Positions 22,365 to 30,016 of a stretch of DNA of 30,016 nt are shown one piece after another. The notes under the pieces were generated by a model. That model was not told where the DNA came from. It saw nothing but the letters and a program-made list of their open reading frames with translations, and ran no database searches. Position numbers and translations under genes: made by a program. How positions within the stretch are numbered: the first letter of the stretch is position 1; every line of letters starts with the position of its first letter. The stretch comes from Candidatus Thorarchaeota archaeon. Its GTDB lineage: Archaea; Asgardarchaeota; Thorarchaeia; Thorarchaeales; Thorarchaeaceae. The DNA lies in the NCBI GenBank assembly GCA_016840825.1, contig JAEORN010000028.1:1-30016 (forward strand), given 5' to 3'.

Positions 22365-23612
22365 CTATATTCCAATAAGCAGGGCGTAAACAAGGAGCTG
22401 TACAACTGTAAGAGGTGTTCCGATTCTCGCAAATTCCCAGAAACTGATGGTTTCTCCATTCCTCTCTGCATTCTGAATGATTATGACATTGCTTGCCGCT
22501 CCTAGAATGAGCATATTCCCTGCAATCGTGCTACCTGCAGCAAGCGCGACATATGAGCTAATCCCAGCTGAGGACTCCAATAAGAGTGGGATGTATAATG
22601 CAACTAGAGGGACATTAGATAGGAGCTGACTTAAAGTCACACTCAACAGGAGAATCATTGGGACTGCTGAAATAATAGAGGCGTAATCTTCAAGCAAGAA
22701 CTGTATAACTCCAGAGTTCCATACACTGGTCATGAGAATGAACATTGCAGCAAAAAATACTAGAGTTTCCCAATCAATATCACGCACGACTTCTACCCTA
22801 CGACGACTACCTAAGAGGATTGGAAGGCAAGCGATAAGGGCGATATATGTGAGTCTGAAGTCAAAGTCCGGCAGGATGAAGATCAATACAATCTTTGTAA
22901 TAATGAGAAGGAATACAAGAATGACAGATGCTTTTGACAGCTTTGTCAATCCATTATCTTGAGTGATAGGAGAATCATCCACTACTTCTAGAGTCTTGAA
23001 CTCGTTCCAATAGAACGCTCTAAGGAAACCATAGGCTATCAAGATACAGACCATTGTAGGAAGAAGGAGATATTGCATGAAAGTAATGAAGGGATTAACA
23101 AATCCACCTTGAGTCGCGACAAGTAGGTTTTGTGGGTTACCAATGGGACTAAGCACACTACCTGTCGTTACAGCAAATGCAAGTGTTAGAAGTAGAAGCT
23201 TTGGAGAGATACGATATCGTTTCGCAAAACCGAGGACTATAGGAGTACCTACAATCGCAAGTGTATCATTCATCAAAAGTGCGGACAACATCCCCATCAC
23301 AAAGAGTAACATGAGAATCAGCTGATCCACATTTCGTGCTCTGCCAAAGAAGAATTCTGAGATTCTTGAGAGATATCCACTTTTTTCCATTGCGCTTCCT
23401 ATCACAAACATCCCAAAGAGGAAAAGCATGACATCAGGATTTATCGCCAGAACTGCATCGATCACGAAGATTTGACCTGTAATCAGGACGATGGTAGCAC
23501 CAATCACCATCGCCTGCCATATCTTGACATTGAATCCTCCAATCCTTCTTACCATTATTAGGACAAATGTGATACTCAATGCGATAATTGGAATCAGTGA
23601 TGTGATTGCCAT
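22365..23612 (-). CDS. ArsB/NhaD/SLC13-type ion transporter
   Basis: This is a secondary transporter of the IT superfamily (arsenite, Na+/H+ or dicarboxylate types). The 415-residue protein has about eleven TM helices in two repeats. MLSALLMNDTLAIVGTPIVL near 107-126 and TTGSVLSPIGNPQNLLVATQGG near 148-170 are the first-repeat signature. LSNVPLVALYIPLL and NMLILGAASNVIIIQNAE are the equivalent in the second repeat. The ATG at 23612 is clear. The substrate cannot be told apart among Na+, arsenite and organic acids from these motifs; no ars or other diagnostic neighbour is present. Confidence 0.9.
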   Translation of the reverse strand: MAITSLIPIIALSITFVLIMVRRIGGFNVKIWQAMVIGATIVLITGQIFVIDAVLAINPDVMLFLFGMFVIGSAMEKSGYLSRISEFFFGRARNVDQLILMLLFVMGMLSALLMNDTLAIVGTPIVLGFAKRYRISPKLLLLTLAFAVTTGSVLSPIGNPQNLLVATQGGFVNPFITFMQYLLLPTMVCILIAYGFLRAFYWNEFKTLEVVDDSPITQDNGLTKLSKASVILVFLLIITKIVLIFILPDFDFRLTYIALIACLPILLGSRRRVEVVRDIDWETLVFFAAMFILMTSVWNSGVIQFLLEDYASIISAVPMILLLSVTLSQLLSNVPLVALYIPLLLESSAGISSYVALAAGSTIAGNMLILGAASNVIIIQNAERNGETISFWEFARIGTPLTVVQLLVYALLIGI

Positions 23613-23696
23613 CTAGAATTGCTCATCCTCGTGTGGCGACCTCCAAAACCCCAGTTGCTTATAGAGTAATACATTGGAACAAAAACATGAAGGCAA

Positions 23697-26501
23697 CTAC
23701 CTCCATCGAGTGACGCGTTCTGCTTGAAGACCTCTTAGTTTTGCATGAGATCTTGTCCTAGCCTTTAGTAATTCCAGACGTCCATTACTATTCCTTGTGA
23801 ATTCAAGGTCCATGTTATAGACATACTTATTCCACAAATCATTGAATATAATTGCTATTTCTTTCTTTGTTCCCAATATCTTTGGTACAGCGAAATAGTC
23901 AATTCTTTTACTATCGATTCTTCTTTTCAGGAGATATCGTGGATTTTCTACTGGATTCAACACCTCCTGAAGAGCTTGAAGGAAGATAGATTTCTCACGT
24001 CGATTGGCTCTACGTAAATGACAGTATACTGTTTCATCTATGCTCTGATCCACCATCACCTTGAGTTGCTCATAGGGTGAGTGAATTAGATTTGAGAGAT
24101 AGAGAGCACGGACGACTGCAGTTGCGACACTACGTAGACTTCGCTTAAGTGAACTATGTCTTGATATTTTAATCACGGATAGAAGAAATGGCAGAAAGAG
24201 TACCATTATGAAAATACCAGAGAGATATATCAAAGCCAACACTAAAGCTGTAAAGTAACCCAAGGCTGGGTTAGTGTACAGGAACAATGCTGAAACAAAT
24301 CCAAGCATAAGTAGCAATTCGATGACAATCAAGTCACGTGTGTTCCGAACAACAAAACTTTGCGGTATCTGCTCTTTTGAGAATTGAACATCTTCAATCA
24401 ATCTGATCTCCTGATCCTCACCAAGTGCGTCATCCCAAGACTCACTCATCTCGTCACGTTTCATTGACCTATCGAACATGCGTTCATTGATGTCCCAAAT
24501 CTCTTGTTCTGAGAATGGCGGCACACCGGTCATTAGACGACCAAATCCATTCTCTATTAGTGGCTCAGCTTGAGATACACCAACGAAAGCTCTGAATCTT
24601 CTCACCATTGTCTGATAGTCGTCTCCTGGTGTAGAGCTATTTGCCTCCACACATACTAGATGCCAGATATTGGCAGTCTTGGTAGGATTTCCAGGCTCTA
24701 TCCTAATTGCTCTACCTCTCATCTGATTTGATAACATGAAAGATCCTACAACGCTAGAAATCACCAGTGAATTAATCGATGGGGCATCCCAACCTTCTCC
24801 AAGCAAAGATTTGGTGCCAACTAAGATATTGAGCCCCCCATTGGAAAACAGATCTGTTATTACTCGAACCATCTTGTGCTTATCCGGAGTAAGTATTTTG
24901 ACTAATAGATAGTTTTCATCATGAGGTAGGGGAGTAAGTTCCATATCATTTCCAGAAATTTCTACCTCAAAGGCCAGATTCCTGAAATGGGTTTCAGACT
25001 CGACAGGTATTACAATAAGAGACCCAGTAAGAATACCAATTTTAGCATTTGCAGTATTAGTTCGTCTGAGTCTTTCAAATATTGGAACAACACCGATTTT
25101 ATCTAGCTCTGGATTTGGGTCTCTCTCAGATGGCATGTACCTCTTTAGAATATAATCAGCAAGAACGACCATCCGCAACCTATCACCATATGCTCCAAAT
25201 TCTACATTAGTGATATCCACAATGCTATCCATCTTTGATGCGCTGCGTTTGAGTGCCTTCTCGATGAAGCTTGGATTTCTAAGAACTATCCTACGTCGTT
25301 CAATAGCACCAATTGTCCTGAGCCTAGTTCTCAAATCCTCTATCTCAGGATTGAGTTTTTGCCGTTTTCCACTCCGAGGATAGAAGAGACCTGTGAGGAG
25401 AACTTCTAACCATTCGAAGGAGAATTGGGGTATATCAGATATGTCATGCGTAATCAGATTCAGAGCGGGAAGGGGAATCACTTCTCCTGTGTGACTCAGA
25501 AAAACAAGCATACTTGTGAATAAATCAGGCTCCTCAAGTATTTGTTCGATGTATGTATTTGGCTGCCTTAACCACCTATGGGATTTTACAAACTCGATGA
25601 AGTCATCATTCATTCGTAATTCAGCAACGAATTGCACAACAGACTCTCTAAATGCGGCAATCTCAGCACCTTCTGAGAAGGAGGGACTAGAAAATACAAC
25701 AAGATCTTGATGAGGACATAGGTTCTTCACACGAACCAATTCAGGAACCGAAATCTCAGAATCTACTGGACCACAGAGTTCCATGTAACGATCCCACTCT
25801 GCAGGTGGTACATCGTAAGGAGGTGTCGCAGTCAAAGCTAGAAGATGTATATCTCCAAGGTCTTTGATTAGTGTTGTAAGACTCTTCCACCAACTAGATC
25901 TTAGATGATGAGCCTCGTCAAGAACCACTGTTTTAATTCCCATTTGATCTAGCAAAGGAGCCAGCTCCGGCATTGGAGCATTCCTGTAATCAGTTCTTTT
26001 CTGATTGAGCCACCGGTAAGCTTCACGTTCCTCCTTTTCATCCTCCTCTAATTCTCTCTCTTCCTCATCCTCAATATCGATTTCAGATTGAGGTTGGAGG
26101 GTGATCTCTTCGTCTTCATCCTCTTCTTGCTCAATCGGTTCTTCTGCGAAATCCTCTCTTTTCATAGCTGCATGCACCATTTGATAGGTGCTAACAGTGA
26201 AAAATCCAGGACGAGACAAATCATAGGATACCCAATCAGGGGTTTTGCTGCCCGGAGGAAGGAACAACTCTTCCAATCGTTGGACCCATTGATCACGAAT
26301 TGCTAGGGTAGGAGCCAAGACTAGCGTAGGTCCATCGAGCCGCCTTACAACCTCAAGACCGAGAACAGTCTTTCCTGAAGCAGGAGCTGCAACTACATGC
26401 AGTCTTTTATCATTCATGTGCTCTTTCAATTCAGAAAGAACTCTAGACTGATAGGGTCTCCAATTGAGTCGAAACTTCACATCCTCTGGAAAATGCCACA
26501 T
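23697..26501 (-). CDS. SF2 helicase with acidic insert and C-terminal membrane segments
   Basis: This is a 934-residue superfamily 2 helicase of the SSL2/type I restriction-like group. Motif I APASGKT is at 39-45, motif II DEAH at 195-198, motif III TATPP at 224-228, motif V GTKSLLGEGWD at 562-572, and motif VI QMRGRAIR at 593-600, so the ATPase core looks active. A very acidic insert (about 117-160) lies between motifs I and II. Residues about 250-480 form a large inserted domain. Two hydrophobic segments follow (about 724-745 and 749-776), then a basic soluble domain (777-934) with no recognised nuclease motif. Membrane attachment is unusual for an SF2 helicase. The ATG at 26501 is the likely start. 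It is divergent from a membrane protein with extracellular domains. Confidence 0.9.
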   Translation of the reverse strand: MWHFPEDVKFRLNWRPYQSRVLSELKEHMNDKRLHVVAAPASGKTVLGLEVVRRLDGPTLVLAPTLAIRDQWVQRLEELFLPPGSKTPDWVSYDLSRPGFFTVSTYQMVHAAMKREDFAEEPIEQEEDEDEEITLQPQSEIDIEDEEERELEEDEKEEREAYRWLNQKRTDYRNAPMPELAPLLDQMGIKTVVLDEAHHLRSSWWKSLTTLIKDLGDIHLLALTATPPYDVPPAEWDRYMELCGPVDSEISVPELVRVKNLCPHQDLVVFSSPSFSEGAEIAAFRESVVQFVAELRMNDDFIEFVKSHRWLRQPNTYIEQILEEPDLFTSMLVFLSHTGEVIPLPALNLITHDISDIPQFSFEWLEVLLTGLFYPRSGKRQKLNPEIEDLRTRLRTIGAIERRRIVLRNPSFIEKALKRSASKMDSIVDITNVEFGAYGDRLRMVVLADYILKRYMPSERDPNPELDKIGVVPIFERLRRTNTANAKIGILTGSLIVIPVESETHFRNLAFEVEISGNDMELTPLPHDENYLLVKILTPDKHKMVRVITDLFSNGGLNILVGTKSLLGEGWDAPSINSLVISSVVGSFMLSNQMRGRAIRIEPGNPTKTANIWHLVCVEANSSTPGDDYQTMVRRFRAFVGVSQAEPLIENGFGRLMTGVPPFSEQEIWDINERMFDRSMKRDEMSESWDDALGEDQEIRLIEDVQFSKEQIPQSFVVRNTRDLIVIELLLMLGFVSALFLYTNPALGYFTALVLALIYLSGIFIMVLFLPFLLSVIKISRHSSLKRSLRSVATAVVRALYLSNLIHSPYEQLKVMVDQSIDETVYCHLRRANRREKSIFLQALQEVLNPVENPRYLLKRRIDSKRIDYFAVPKILGTKKEIAIIFNDLWNKYVYNMDLEFTRNSNGRLELLKARTRSHAKLRGLQAERVTRWR

Positions 26502-26719
26502 CTCTATCTTGTCCGATTTCCCGTTTTCGTAGAATGCCCTCAGAGTACATTCCCTTGATACTCACTCAACCAGAGAGCTATTAATGATTTGCTACTACCA
26601 AGAGGAAATCGTGGACTTGGTCATTAATAGATCCTCACTGAAACAATGAGAGATGAATAGTTCTCAGATAGAAAGCACCTTATCTGTAGCCGTATAATAC
26701 TATATGGGGTGTTTCATAC
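26502..26719. promoter_or_regulatory. Divergent promoter with 10-bp inverted repeat
   Basis: This 218-nt gap contains CTATTAATGA (26578-26587) and its exact reverse complement TCATTAATAG (26621-26630); the match extends to 12 of 13 positions with one mismatch. The spacer is 33 nt. A second dyad CAGATA/TATCTG (26665-26670 and 26681-26686, 10-nt spacer) lies closer to the plus gene. GTATAATACTATATG near 26692 is a TATA region for the plus gene. Confidence 0.55.
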
Positions 26720-27847
26720 TTGGTGAATAGATGTGGGAGAAATGATGCTATTCTAATGGTCATCCTTATGCTGGCTGGAGGATTGATGATGATGCAGGGA
26801 CCTCCAGAGTATCCATACTATATTGACGGAAATCCATATCCCTCCACTCCTAGGATGTATGATGAGGTGTTGACTAATGAAACGCCAACCTTTGTCCTCT
26901 CAATGGAATATTACTTCTCTAGAGTTGAACTAAAGTATCTCTCAACGAATGGTTCATCGATTTCAATCTATGCTATTTCAGATACTGAGGGAGTTATCGC
27001 GAATTTCTCTGATGTATCTGTCATCGAGAGGGATGGGATTGCTTTTGAGAGACGCAACGATAATTGGAATCTCGTATTCTCAAGACAAGATCAGAATGTA
27101 GAACTCACCTTTGAGATAATCTACTGGTATCCACCGCCAGTTGTTGATATCCTAACTGTAGTGATGGTCCCATGGTTCATTTATGGATCTGTCCTATTTA
27201 TACTGAGTTCCTATTACTTAATCAGGATTGAGCGAGAATGCTATCTTCGAAAAGGGAGGCGATTCTGGAAAGATAATCAGAAAGGAGGACACATCATAGC
27301 ATGGATGTTATTATTCCTGATACTTCTTGCTCCTTTGGTATATGGATTTGTCCATCGACATATACAACCTGTTACAAGATGGGAAACGCAGACACAAGAC
27401 TGTGAATATGAGGTGTCATCCATGTCGCTTGGAGCTACTATTGACATCTTTGAAATTGCCCCTCAAAATCAAACATACCTACATGTCACCCTGAATAATT
27501 TCCAATTTGCAGGAACAGCACATTTCCGTATATTTACCGAAGATAGTACAGTACTCAATATGACTGTGATCTCCTCTCAGGACTTTGGTATAGATCTTGA
27601 TATTGGAAATGAAACATCTCATATGATGGAAATCTATTTGGATGTTATGCAAGAGTCGATTGCCTTCTCCGTAGTTAGCGTGCGATTGGTGACAACAAGT
27701 GACTGGAATCCGTTGATCCCCGTTGGCCTTGCTGCACTATCAGTAATTCCTGCAATTGTGATGCTGACTCGTGTTAAGGAACTACTAGCAATCATGAATC
27801 AGATAGATGATAGCCAGAATTCAGATGAATCACCTATGAATCAATGA
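26720..27847 (+). CDS. Membrane protein with two extracytoplasmic domains, unknown
   Basis: This is a 375-residue protein. TM1 or a signal anchor is at about 9-25. Extracytoplasmic domain 1 is at about 26-137, with Asn-X-Ser/Thr sites and a beta-rich pattern. TM2 is at about 140-166, a basic cytoplasmic loop at 168-190 (RIERECYLRKGRRFWKDNQK), and TM3 at 192-212. Extracytoplasmic domain 2 is at 213-330, beta-rich, and TM4 is at about 332-350. An acidic tail ends the protein. The start is a TTG at 26720 or the following GTG; the TATA region lies about 25 nt upstream, so the transcript may be leaderless. The 3' end overlaps the convergent MFS gene by 14 nt. I recognise no family. Confidence 0.75.
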   Translation: MVNRCGRNDAILMVILMLAGGLMMMQGPPEYPYYIDGNPYPSTPRMYDEVLTNETPTFVLSMEYYFSRVELKYLSTNGSSISIYAISDTEGVIANFSDVSVIERDGIAFERRNDNWNLVFSRQDQNVELTFEIIYWYPPPVVDILTVVMVPWFIYGSVLFILSSYYLIRIERECYLRKGRRFWKDNQKGGHIIAWMLLFLILLAPLVYGFVHRHIQPVTRWETQTQDCEYEVSSMSLGATIDIFEIAPQNQTYLHVTLNNFQFAGTAHFRIFTEDSTVLNMTVISSQDFGIDLDIGNETSHMMEIYLDVMQESIAFSVVSVRLVTTSDWNPLIPVGLAALSVIPAIVMLTRVKELLAIMNQIDDSQNSDESPMNQ

Positions 27848-29207
27848 TATCTGCTTGAGAATCCTCAGAATGCTCAATATCTGTTGTTCTTTGCGATTTC
27901 GAGTCTGCACCTAATAATAGACCTATTCCTAATAGAATCGAACCAATGAAACTAACAGCGATAAGCCAGTAGAAACTTCCAATGAATCCACCTACTTGTG
28001 TGACATACCCAGTTATTATCACGAAGGGAATACCAAAGATTCGAGCTAGAGTGGGTAGGAGTGAGTAGAGAGAGTTCCTATGCTCATCAGGGATGAGGTC
28101 TAGGTTGATACGTTGTTGCAGGGTTCCTTGAAGACTTTCCCAAGCCGCAGGTATTTGATAGAGTAGCAAGATTCCAAATGCCGGTAGAAGATCGATGCCA
28201 TTGGGCGGAATAGTCTGATAATAGACCAATATCATTGCGAAGAACATCGCGTTACTCACGACAGTAGAAATGAAGACATAGAGATGAGGGCGTTTGACAC
28301 GGTCAATGAATTTGATTACCAATAATTGCCAGAGAAGAGCGCTCGCAAATACTGCTGAACGAAGAACACCTGCGCCAATATCAGAACCAGTATATTCGAG
28401 ATATATCTTGATTGAGATGAATGTATGCCAAACCGACTCGTTTGCGGCCCATATTGCTGCGATGCCAAGAAAATAGAAGAAGATTGTACGAGAGTTAATG
28501 AAGATGGAAAGACTCTCACGGACTCTTCCTAGATATTCACTCACGGTATTTTCAGAGTCCTTCTTCTCACTTTCCCAGAGTACCTTCTGAATCAGCAGTA
28601 GTTCCAACATCAAGAGAACTCCGAATACTGCAAATACAGTATGACGGGAAATTTCCGTAGCGATGAATCCTCCAACAACAAATCCGGAGATGGTCATAAG
28701 GTTGTAGAATGGAGTAGCTCGGGCGATGAACTGAGTGTAGATCTTTCGATCAGGATCCTCCGATTCGGCTTTTGGACGATAGTAATTATCAAACCATGCT
28801 TCAAGCGCTCCACTTTCTTGCGAATCGCCTATAGCAAGAAGAACCATGAATATTGCATACCATTCGAAAGAGGTTCCAAATAGAAGAAAAGGAATTGCTA
28901 TGATCTTTGAGATATATGCACCAAGTAGCACTCGTTTGTATCCTATCTGATCGCCGATAGTTCCAGAGATATAGTCAAGAAGCGCAAGCGTTGTAAAATA
29001 AACGCTCCAGACTGCTCCGACCTCCAAAGGATTCAGATTGTCCAGATAGAATAAGGTCAGAGTGATGATGAGAAAATTGGAGGCGAAGATTCTTGGGAAG
29101 TTCACAATCAATCGAGCTCGAATTGCACTTCTTAGCTCAGCACTAAGAGTTGATACACCAAGCCAAGAATAGATTCGACTTGTCGATTGTGACTCTTCAA
29201 TTTCCAT
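27834..29207 (-). CDS. MFS transporter
   Basis: This is a major facilitator superfamily secondary transporter. The 457-residue protein has about twelve TM helices. After a soluble N-terminus of about 30 residues, the loop between TM2 and TM3 reads DYISGTIGDQIGYKRVLLGAY, the family motif A variant (G...D..GYKR). A large cytoplasmic loop separates the halves (SEKKDSENTVSEYLGRVRESL near 210-235). The C-terminal tail is acidic. The gene is convergent with and overlaps the neighbouring membrane-protein gene by 14 nt. The substrate is not predictable. The ATG at 29207 follows an A-rich stretch without a clear ribosome-binding site. Confidence 0.88.
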   Translation of the reverse strand: MEIEESQSTSRIYSWLGVSTLSAELRSAIRARLIVNFPRIFASNFLIITLTLFYLDNLNPLEVGAVWSVYFTTLALLDYISGTIGDQIGYKRVLLGAYISKIIAIPFLLFGTSFEWYAIFMVLLAIGDSQESGALEAWFDNYYRPKAESEDPDRKIYTQFIARATPFYNLMTISGFVVGGFIATEISRHTVFAVFGVLLMLELLLIQKVLWESEKKDSENTVSEYLGRVRESLSIFINSRTIFFYFLGIAAIWAANESVWHTFISIKIYLEYTGSDIGAGVLRSAVFASALLWQLLVIKFIDRVKRPHLYVFISTVVSNAMFFAMILVYYQTIPPNGIDLLPAFGILLLYQIPAAWESLQGTLQQRINLDLIPDEHRNSLYSLLPTLARIFGIPFVIITGYVTQVGGFIGSFYWLIAVSFIGSILLGIGLLLGADSKSQRTTDIEHSEDSQADIIDS

Positions 29208-29341
29208 TTTTAGTTAGGCCTTCAATTTCAATTTATCGAGAGGTATCTACGAGTAAGGGCCTACTTTTTCTTCGATACTTAACATTGATGTACGAAGCAA
29301 AGATGGGGAGTATATCATTCTTTGAAGAGATTCATCAGCCA

Positions 29342-29554
29342 TTATTTATGATTCATCAATGTATAGAAGGTGCTTTCGTCATTCCAGCAATTAATCGCCT
29401 TCCATCCTGCATCGGCCAATATATTCATGGCAATCGACAGTTCATTAAGATGTCCGAAGATTATACAATATTTCCACTGGATGTCAGAAGGAACTATCTT
29501 CTGCTGAATGATGTCCTTCGCAAAAATACTCGCGTAATCAAGCACTTCAATCAT
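29342..29554 (-). CDS. Small DUF4177-like protein
   Basis: This is a 70-residue protein whose C-terminal half reads WKYCIIFGHLNELSIAMNIL then ADAGWKAINCW and STFYTLMNHK. That pattern (a strand, then an LN.LA..GW.....W helix-strand, then a short hydrophobic strand ending in a basic residue) resembles the DUF4177 group. I cannot confirm it without a profile search. GAGG lies very close to the ATG at 29554; the GTG at codon 4 is a possible alternative. A 142-codon frame on the other strand (29150-29578) overlaps both this gene and the 5' end of the MFS gene and is less protein-like. Confidence 0.5.
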   Translation of the reverse strand: MIEVLDYASIFAKDIIQQKIVPSDIQWKYCIIFGHLNELSIAMNILADAGWKAINCWNDESTFYTLMNHK

Positions 29555-29578
29555 GCCTCAGGGTGGAACGATAGTTGA

Positions 29579-29697
29579 AGAGATATCAAGCTACGCATGT
29601 GATTAACATTGTAAAGATGAAATGATGTCAAGACAGAAAGATTATATCGTTCAAATCGACCACGCCTTTGTTGTAATCCCTGCTGGAGACTTGTTCA
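29579..29697 (+). promoter_or_regulatory. hdrA promoter region
   Basis: AGATTATATCG (about 29638-29648) is a good archaeal TATA box about 50-60 nt before the hdrA ATG, which gives a leader of about 30 nt. GGAG lies about 10 nt before the ATG. No gene is seen in this stretch. Confidence 0.5.
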
Positions 29698-30016
29698 ATG
29701 GTCAGCGAATCAGCACCCAAGTCGGATGCGTCCACTAAGCCCACTGATGTACTTGTCATCGGTGGTGGAATGGCTGGAATTAACGCAGCAATCGCGCTCG
29801 CGGAAGGCGGACACCATGCTCACATGATCGAAAAATCAGTCAATATTGGTGGCAATTATGTGGCCGTCTACAAGATCTTTCCTGCTCTTGAATGTTCAGC
29901 CTGCGTTATGACTCCTCTTACATCGTATGTTGGAAAGCATCCCAACATTACTGTTCATCCCCTTTCCCAAGTGGAGAAAGTTTCAGGTCATGCAGGCGAC
30001 TTCACTGTAACAGTGC
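29698..30016 (+). CDS. hdrA: Heterodisulfide reductase subunit A, 5' part
   Basis: The ATG at 29698 opens a frame that runs off the window (106 codons seen). After 16 residues comes the FAD-binding VLVIGGGMAGINAAIALAEGG, then MIEKSVNIGG. The cysteine-containing segment FPALECSACVMTPLTSYVGK and PNITVHPLSQVEKVSGHAGDFTV follow, all characteristic of HdrA. HdrA is the flavin- and iron-sulphur-containing electron-bifurcating subunit of Hdr-type complexes that link ferredoxin to hydrogenase, formate or CoM/CoB-type donors. Codons in the visible part look more G/C-rich than those of neighbouring genes, as in highly expressed genes. Partner Hdr or Mvh genes would be to the right. Confidence 0.93.
   Translation, partial: MVSESAPKSDASTKPTDVLVIGGGMAGINAAIALAEGGHHAHMIEKSVNIGGNYVAVYKIFPALECSACVMTPLTSYVGKHPNITVHPLSQVEKVSGHAGDFTVTV

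Noticed and set aside
29150..29578. 142-codon plus-strand frame
   Set aside because: It overlaps the 5' end of the well-supported MFS gene and the whole of a more protein-like minus-strand frame; composition does not look like a conserved protein.
29638..29660. TTCAAATCGA as a tRNA T-loop
   Set aside because: No acceptor, D or anticodon stems can be formed around it; it fits better as promoter sequence of hdrA.
1..30016. CRISPR array, insertion sequence or integrated element
   Set aside because: No regularly spaced direct repeats, transposase or integrase motifs, or target-site duplications were seen; the inverted repeats found are short and intergenic.

Overview
The window reads as archaeal chromosome. 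Its left third carries the conserved archaeal proteasome/exosome/translation gene string: PsmA, SBDS, Rrp4, Rrp41, Rrp42, L37Ae, Brix/Imp4, Pcc1, prefoldin beta, a DUF3194-like protein and a DHH phosphoesterase. GTG and TTG starts and TATA-like boxes are common. HdrA and a tungsten-type aldehyde:ferredoxin oxidoreductase suggest an anaerobe. An Asgard lineage such as Thorarchaeota is only a guess; a phylogeny of the exosome, SBDS and ribosomal proteins would settle it.

Region 1 (1-4 kb, minus strand) holds an ECF-type energising module (two ATPases and EcfT), a 4-TM protein, and the 5' end of an unknown gene cut by the window edge. The ATPases are translationally coupled to the DHH gene, so the module sits at the distal end of the superoperon. 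Region 2 (3.5-10.8 kb, minus) is the superoperon. It is broken by a 70-nt gap before rrp4 and a 144-nt gap before L37Ae. Both gaps contain dyads or hairpins that look like internal control points. Rrp4, Rrp41 and L37Ae all carry long acidic C-terminal tails, and rpoP is absent from the position where I would expect it.

Region 3 (10.9-15.6 kb) has a small membrane protein, a divergently organised metal-ion ABC transporter (ATPase and permease on minus, membrane-anchored binding protein on plus), a coiled-coil protein and an auxin-efflux-carrier (AEC) family transporter. Region 4 (15.7-22.3 kb) has the AOR divergent from an ABC-2 exporter, a 6-TM protein paired with a winged-helix regulator, a roughly 10-TM histidine-containing protein and a small one-TM protein. 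GC-rich hairpins lie at several 3' ends.

Region 5 (22.3-29.6 kb) has an ArsB/NhaD/SLC13-type ion transporter and a 934-aa SF2 helicase with two predicted membrane segments behind the helicase core. Divergent from the helicase is a membrane protein with two extracytoplasmic domains. An MFS transporter and a small DUF4177-like protein follow. The helicase/membrane-protein divergon, with a 10-bp inverted repeat in its promoter region, is the best candidate here for an undescribed system. The window ends in the 5' part of hdrA. I saw no tRNA, rRNA, CRISPR array or insertion sequence.
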